NCBI GenBank assembly: GCA_037951105.1
Contig: JBAMJV010007481.1
Coordinates: 26,001 to 90,000 of the forward strand
Direction of reading: 5' to 3'
DNA length: 64,000 nt
From: Echinarachnius parma
Taxonomy: Eukaryota; Echinodermata; Echinoidea; Clypeasteroida; Echinarachniidae
The notes beneath the pieces were generated by a model, which was not told where the DNA came from, searched no databases, and worked only from the letters and a program-made list of their open reading frames with translations. A program made the position numbers and the translations under genes. This document shows positions 9,861 to 64,000 of the stretch, one piece after another; within the stretch, counting starts at the first letter, position 1; every line of letters starts with the position of its first letter.

Positions 9861-11900
9861 TTTGAATGGCGGTTGTTCCCATAAAACCCTTTTCAATGCT
9901 CGATTAGTCAGAAGCTTTTTATAAACTGGGCCAATCCCAAGGATAATTAAATCAACTTTTATAGAGAAAGGCGCAGGATCACGCGAAGTGATACAGCTTT
10001 TTTATTAATTAAATTCAAACATAATATTTAAATGGTACTTTGTGCGCTAATTCTTTATATCTCTATACAAATCTGAAGAAACAAAATAAATGGCAAAAAT
10101 AATTAATTAAAGTTAGTATACATGTATATAAAACTACCCCTATTTCAGATTACCATATCAAAAAGGAGTTGCATTTATTATTTCATTTCTTAATTAACCT
10201 ATGGCATATAAGTGATTGCTACCGTGTATACAATTATTTAATACATCTTATGACTGATGTGAAACGTCAAATTGGCAATCACATTGGCTAAGAAACATTT
10301 TTTGGGGGCAAGAAATTCTGTAATTTTGACAAGTGAAATGGGATGTCTATTCTACTCCCTGCTAATTGGCAACTTGAGTAACATTCTTTATAACATGGCA
10401 ATAGAATTGATCATCAAAGATGGTAATACATTTTATGACATACATGTACATGTAAGAAGTCTGATTTGAGCCATACTTAAAATATAACTATGTCAACAAT
10501 TATGAACCATGTGACTGTGCTGCTGGCACATACATGTACACTATAACTTTTCATTAAAACAAGGTTATGGACATATGACTGTCTTGCTTTCATCTGAATA
10601 ATCATATCTAAATAGCTTTGGTTCTGAATTTCAGACCCTGCATGATTTCAGCTTAACTGTAACCTATTCAGGACTAACTGATTTTTGGTACAACATGGAT
10701 TCTCCACAGATGCCTGCCCGAGTATTTTCGGGACCTGTCCTGAATGGGTTCATGTAAGCATATTTTTAACACAGATAATTAAAAATGGTTGATTATCTTG
10801 TTCTTTTTCTTTTTGTTTTTAAAGTAGTACTTGAAGTTCAAGATGATTTAGGAACTTTACAACCAACCTACACATCATTTAACCCTGTGAGTGCCAAATG
10901 GAGTTTTAAGAACACACTTTAATCCCAGTCCTTTTCACAGGTTTACAAGATTAATTAGCTTAATCCCTGATTCATCTACAATGAATAGATGATTGGTAAG
11001 AAGTCAAGTGTCTATAAGCATTAATTTCACTCTTATCTATTGTGTGCATTTGGGTACAAGTCAGTAGATCTGGTCAGTGCTGTAGTCTAGTCCAGACTTG
11101 AGACTGCTTTTGATGGTCTCGTGACTCGGACTCGGAGCCGAGTCACAATGTAAAACAAATGGGAACATGCTATTTCGTTGGGGACTCAGACTCAAGTCAC
11201 AATGTAAAACAAATGGCAACATGCTATTTCGTTGGGGACTTGGACTTGGAACTTGTGAACTCGACTACAGCCCTGGATCTGGTTCTAATAGGAATAAGAA
11301 TTGAGTTGACCGTAGCACTCGGAGGGTTAAAAGCTGAAATAATCATGCATGAAATTGCAATATATAATAATACAGTCAATGCTTTACACACAAATACAGT
11401 ATAAAAATAAATATGCCCAGGCCTATGCAAAAAACATACAAATTACATAATTTGAAAGAAGAAAAATGGAAATTTTTGAAAGCATTAATTATTTGGTAAA
11501 TCATAAAAAACACTGTATTTAGTTAAATTGAACATGACACAATTCATAACAAAATTAATGTATTTAAGTCAATCGACCATTACTTGAATCATAATAAGCG
11601 ATAAATTTAAGTCTTTTGACCATTACACAATTCATTGAAAAGCAAATTATTTCAACCTCAAGTACTTTTATAATACTTCTATAAATTGATACTTTAAAGC
11701 ATATTTTTTCAGTTTTTAATACACATACTTCTTAAACACCCTATACAAAGGCCGCTTTCTCCAAAGACACAATACTCAAACCTGCTCCTTTCATGAAACA
11801 TATATATACTTTTGATTTGGCAATAAAAAGAATGTATATTACTGATAACAATCATATCAGAAATGCAATGTATGCACCATTGCACAGAATAGAGCTCTGT
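9861..11900. other. Intergenic, scattered short repeats
   Basis: Contains one ultrashort palindromic element at about 10664-10754 (AACCTATTCAGGACT ... GTCCTGAATGGGTT), and a local duplication near 11130-11240 (ACAAATGGCAACATGCTATT-like units with GACTCGGACT blocks). No coding exon or RNA gene seen. Confidence 0.5.
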
Positions 11901-11901
11901 G

Positions 11902-12048
11902 AGGTGTTGCATAAAGAGCTGTGATTAATTGCAGAGTTGCCATTGATCGCAAGTCAGAAAATATGCACATTTGAGCCAATCAGATTTGCGCATTTAGGTG
12001 CATTTTCTGACTTGCCATAAATCGCAACTCTTTATACAACACCCCCCT
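11902..12048. mobile_element. Palindromic MITE, GTTGCA...CAATCGATTG family (diverged copy)
   Basis: Ends GGTGTTGCATAAAGAG and CTCTTTATACAACACC are inverted; a CTGACTTG / CAAGTCAG pair lies inside. Better copies: 25059-25253, 32057-32216, 48402-48567, 58088-58263, and a partial at about 18713-18893. Confidence 0.7.
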
Positions 12049-12473
12049 GATACAACAAAACAAATTTTGTTAGTCCAGGCTCTTTATATTTGGTTGTTGT
12101 TTCTACCCTGATATAACAAGGTAATTTACATGGTCCCAAGGTCCTTTTCATAACAAGGTTCCACTGTATTTATCATTTCAATAATTAGACGAGAAACCAA
12201 CACATTTATCTGAGTTGTAGAGCTTTTCCTGCAGCTAATCAATCCTACCTAGTTCCTCTAAGAGTTGGTTAGTCGGTACGGTGGGACATTAATTGCCTTG
12301 CTAGCCTGATAAGACTTTCTGGCTCCTCCTCTGCTGAATGCTCCCTAAGGAGTTGAAACTGAGCACTACAATAAGTGCTGATATGACAACACCGAGTGTA
12401 ATCCTGTTTCAATAGCATTATTAAGCATTTATGAATGCTACCTATCATTATTATGAAAAGTTATTTTTCTCTG

Positions 12474-12834
12474 CTGCCCTTTGGGGGAGGCTCTTCGCAC
12501 AGTTCTGCGTGATAACCCTCTCTGTCCCTCTCTCTTCACAGGAAAGATGATCGTAGTGCAGCGAATACGACTCTGCTCAAAACTGAACAGTTGTATTAAG
12601 TGCTACGTAGATGCTGCAGTCTTTTATTATTACTAAAAGTCATTTTTCTTTGCTGCTCAAGTCTTTGGGGGAGGCTCTTCGCAGGGTTCTATGTGATAAC
12701 CCTCTCGGTCCATCTCTCTGGAGGAAAGACGCTCGTAGTACACCGGATACGATGACAACCTCTGCTTGAAACTGTTGTTTTAAGCCCTACGTAGATGCTA
12801 CAGTCTTTTATTATTACTAAAAGTCCTTTTTCTT
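12474..12834 (-). pseudogene. Two tandem copies of the LIMK last exon in its 3' flank
   Basis: Copies of the terminal coding exon at 12657-12771 and about 12474-12600, period about 180 bp. The nearer copy keeps an open frame to a TGA at 12659-12657 (HIEPCEEPPPKT); the farther one has indels. Each copy also carries an AATAAA (12807-12812 downstream of the real stop, 12623-12628 downstream of the nearer copy). Confidence 0.85.
12807..12812 (-). terminator. LIMK: Candidate LIMK polyadenylation signal
   Basis: AATAAA on the minus strand, 29 bases after the stop codon. If used, the 3' UTR would be only about 50 bases. A second AATAAA exists in the tandem copy at 12623-12628. Confidence 0.45.
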
Positions 12835-12840
12835 TGCTGC

Positions 12841-62803
<49,963 letters not shown>

Positions 62804-63377
62804 CTGTACATTGAAGGATAGAAAATATAAATAAACAATAACAATATTACTTTAATAATGATCTGGGGCCTTCAGGGCTCGACACTAGCACTTGCCCAAT
62901 TGCCCAGGGAAGTAAACATTGATGCCAGGCAAGTACAATTTCATAGATGATCTATTAATCCACTCTGAAAGAAAACTGCAATTCCTTACATCTAGGAACA
63001 AGCGAGAAATTTGCCAAGCAGTTCAAGCTTTCTAGCATGATAAGATTTTTATTTTTTCACATTGCATGTTTTTTTTATTACAGGCAAGTCAATTTTCTGT
63101 TCAAGGGCAAGTTAAATTCATGATTAACCTTGCCTTAACGGACAACTAAATGAAAAGTTAGTGTGGAGGCTTGATAAATGATGATGACAAAGTATTCTAT
63201 AATCTGGGAACAGGCAACTCTTATCTTTAATATTGTAGGAGAAATCAAAGACCCACTCCCATGGGAAGGGGAGGCTGGGCCTCAAACTATTCCTCCTGGG
63301 GTTTTATCTAGCAGGTATCAAGGAGGATAACAAGACATGAGGAGAGGTCTTGCTTCCGCTGGTACCTGCATCTTGGA

Positions 63378-63496
<119 letters not shown>

Positions 63497-63597
63497 CAAC
63501 AATGAGTCATCGATTATGATGGTAATAATAATAGTAATAATATTCATCACCGTCGTCATCTTCGTTGTCTTTGTTTAATTTGAAAATCTAAACTCAC

Positions 63598-63662
63598 CCT
63601 TCATTGCCAGCACATTGCTCACATTCATATGATAGAATATCAAGAACTGCAAGTCCTTCCAT
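63598..63662 (-). CDS. LIMK: Candidate alternative first exon of LIMK (1.5-LIM isoform)
   Basis: ATG at 63662 with A at -3 and G at +4, in-frame TAA at 63677-63675, encoding MEGLAVLDILSYECEQCAGN EG, then donor GTGAGT at 63597 in phase 2. The next exon (62803) begins in phase 2, giving ...NEG-CTQCRQRL. This would replace the first LIM1 finger by a short unrelated leader. Vertebrate LIMK2b is built the same way, an alternative exon joined just before the equivalent Cys pair. Without transcripts it remains a candidate; the 65-nt frame could be fortuitous. Confidence 0.42.
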
Positions 63663-64000
63663 TGTTTTCCAAATTTACACCAAAATACTAAATTCTCCAC
63701 AGAAATGGAATGTTTTCTAAATTATTTCACACCAAAATACTAACATCTCCAAAGTGATTTTTGGTTTCCATAGAATTCAGACAAAAATATGATTTCCTCC
63801 AAACTGTAGTCACAACATAGAATGTTTGCAAACTCTTTCCATTCATGAAGTCCTCAATTTCTCATTGCAATAATAACCAAATCAATTATAAACATAAAAC
63901 TTTACTCTATCCTTGATGGCACAAATAACAATACCATGCCATACCAGTTAATGAGAACTAAAAATACAATGCACGCAAATGACCAAATGGCCTAATTATG

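Overview
The window is animal nuclear DNA: AT-rich, with small exons separated by long introns, GT..AG splice sites with preserved phase, and dense miniature inverted-repeat elements, SINE and LINE fragments and tandem repeats. No operons, phage or bacterial genes were seen. Gene content and repeat style suggest a marine invertebrate, perhaps a deuterostome such as an echinoderm or hemichordate; the species is an inference I cannot confirm.

Layout. (1) Left edge, minus strand: the first coding exon (67-105) of a DRG-family GTPase (DRG1/DRG2), running off the window. (2) Diverging from it on the plus strand is a complete RPUSD4-type mitochondrial pseudouridine synthase gene: a probable non-coding first exon ending at 459 and seven coding exons from 1233 to 6998 (about 517 aa). 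(3) 7.0-12.5 kb is intergenic, with degraded copies of the RPUSD4 last exon, a tRNA-derived SINE, mobile-element fragments and one tRNA-like sequence (9788-9860). (4) From 12841 to 62803 on the minus strand is a LIM-domain kinase (LIMK) gene: 14 coding exons covering the second half of LIM1, LIM2, PDZ and the entire kinase domain (about 642 aa). The exon(s) for the first LIM1 zinc finger lie outside the window or were not found. RPUSD4 and LIMK are convergent.

The LIMK locus contains three phase-compatible candidate alternative first exons. The best (23963-24057) has a strong Kozak context, an upstream in-frame stop and a consensus donor, and would give a LIM-less, PDZ-less kinase of about 365 aa. 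A second (63598-63662) would give a form with one and a half LIM domains, as in vertebrate LIMK2b.

The most striking property of the window is that about nine exons across both complete genes carry adjacent, direct, partial tandem copies of themselves together with their splice sites. The introns hold long tandem arrays and several repeat families bounded by TTAA, including roughly 75-95 bp palindromic elements joined end to end through single shared TTAA sites (best at 52336-53005).

Biology: DRG GTPases act in translation, RPUSD4 modifies mitochondrial RNA, and LIMK phosphorylates cofilin to stabilise actin. I see no evidence that the three form one pathway.
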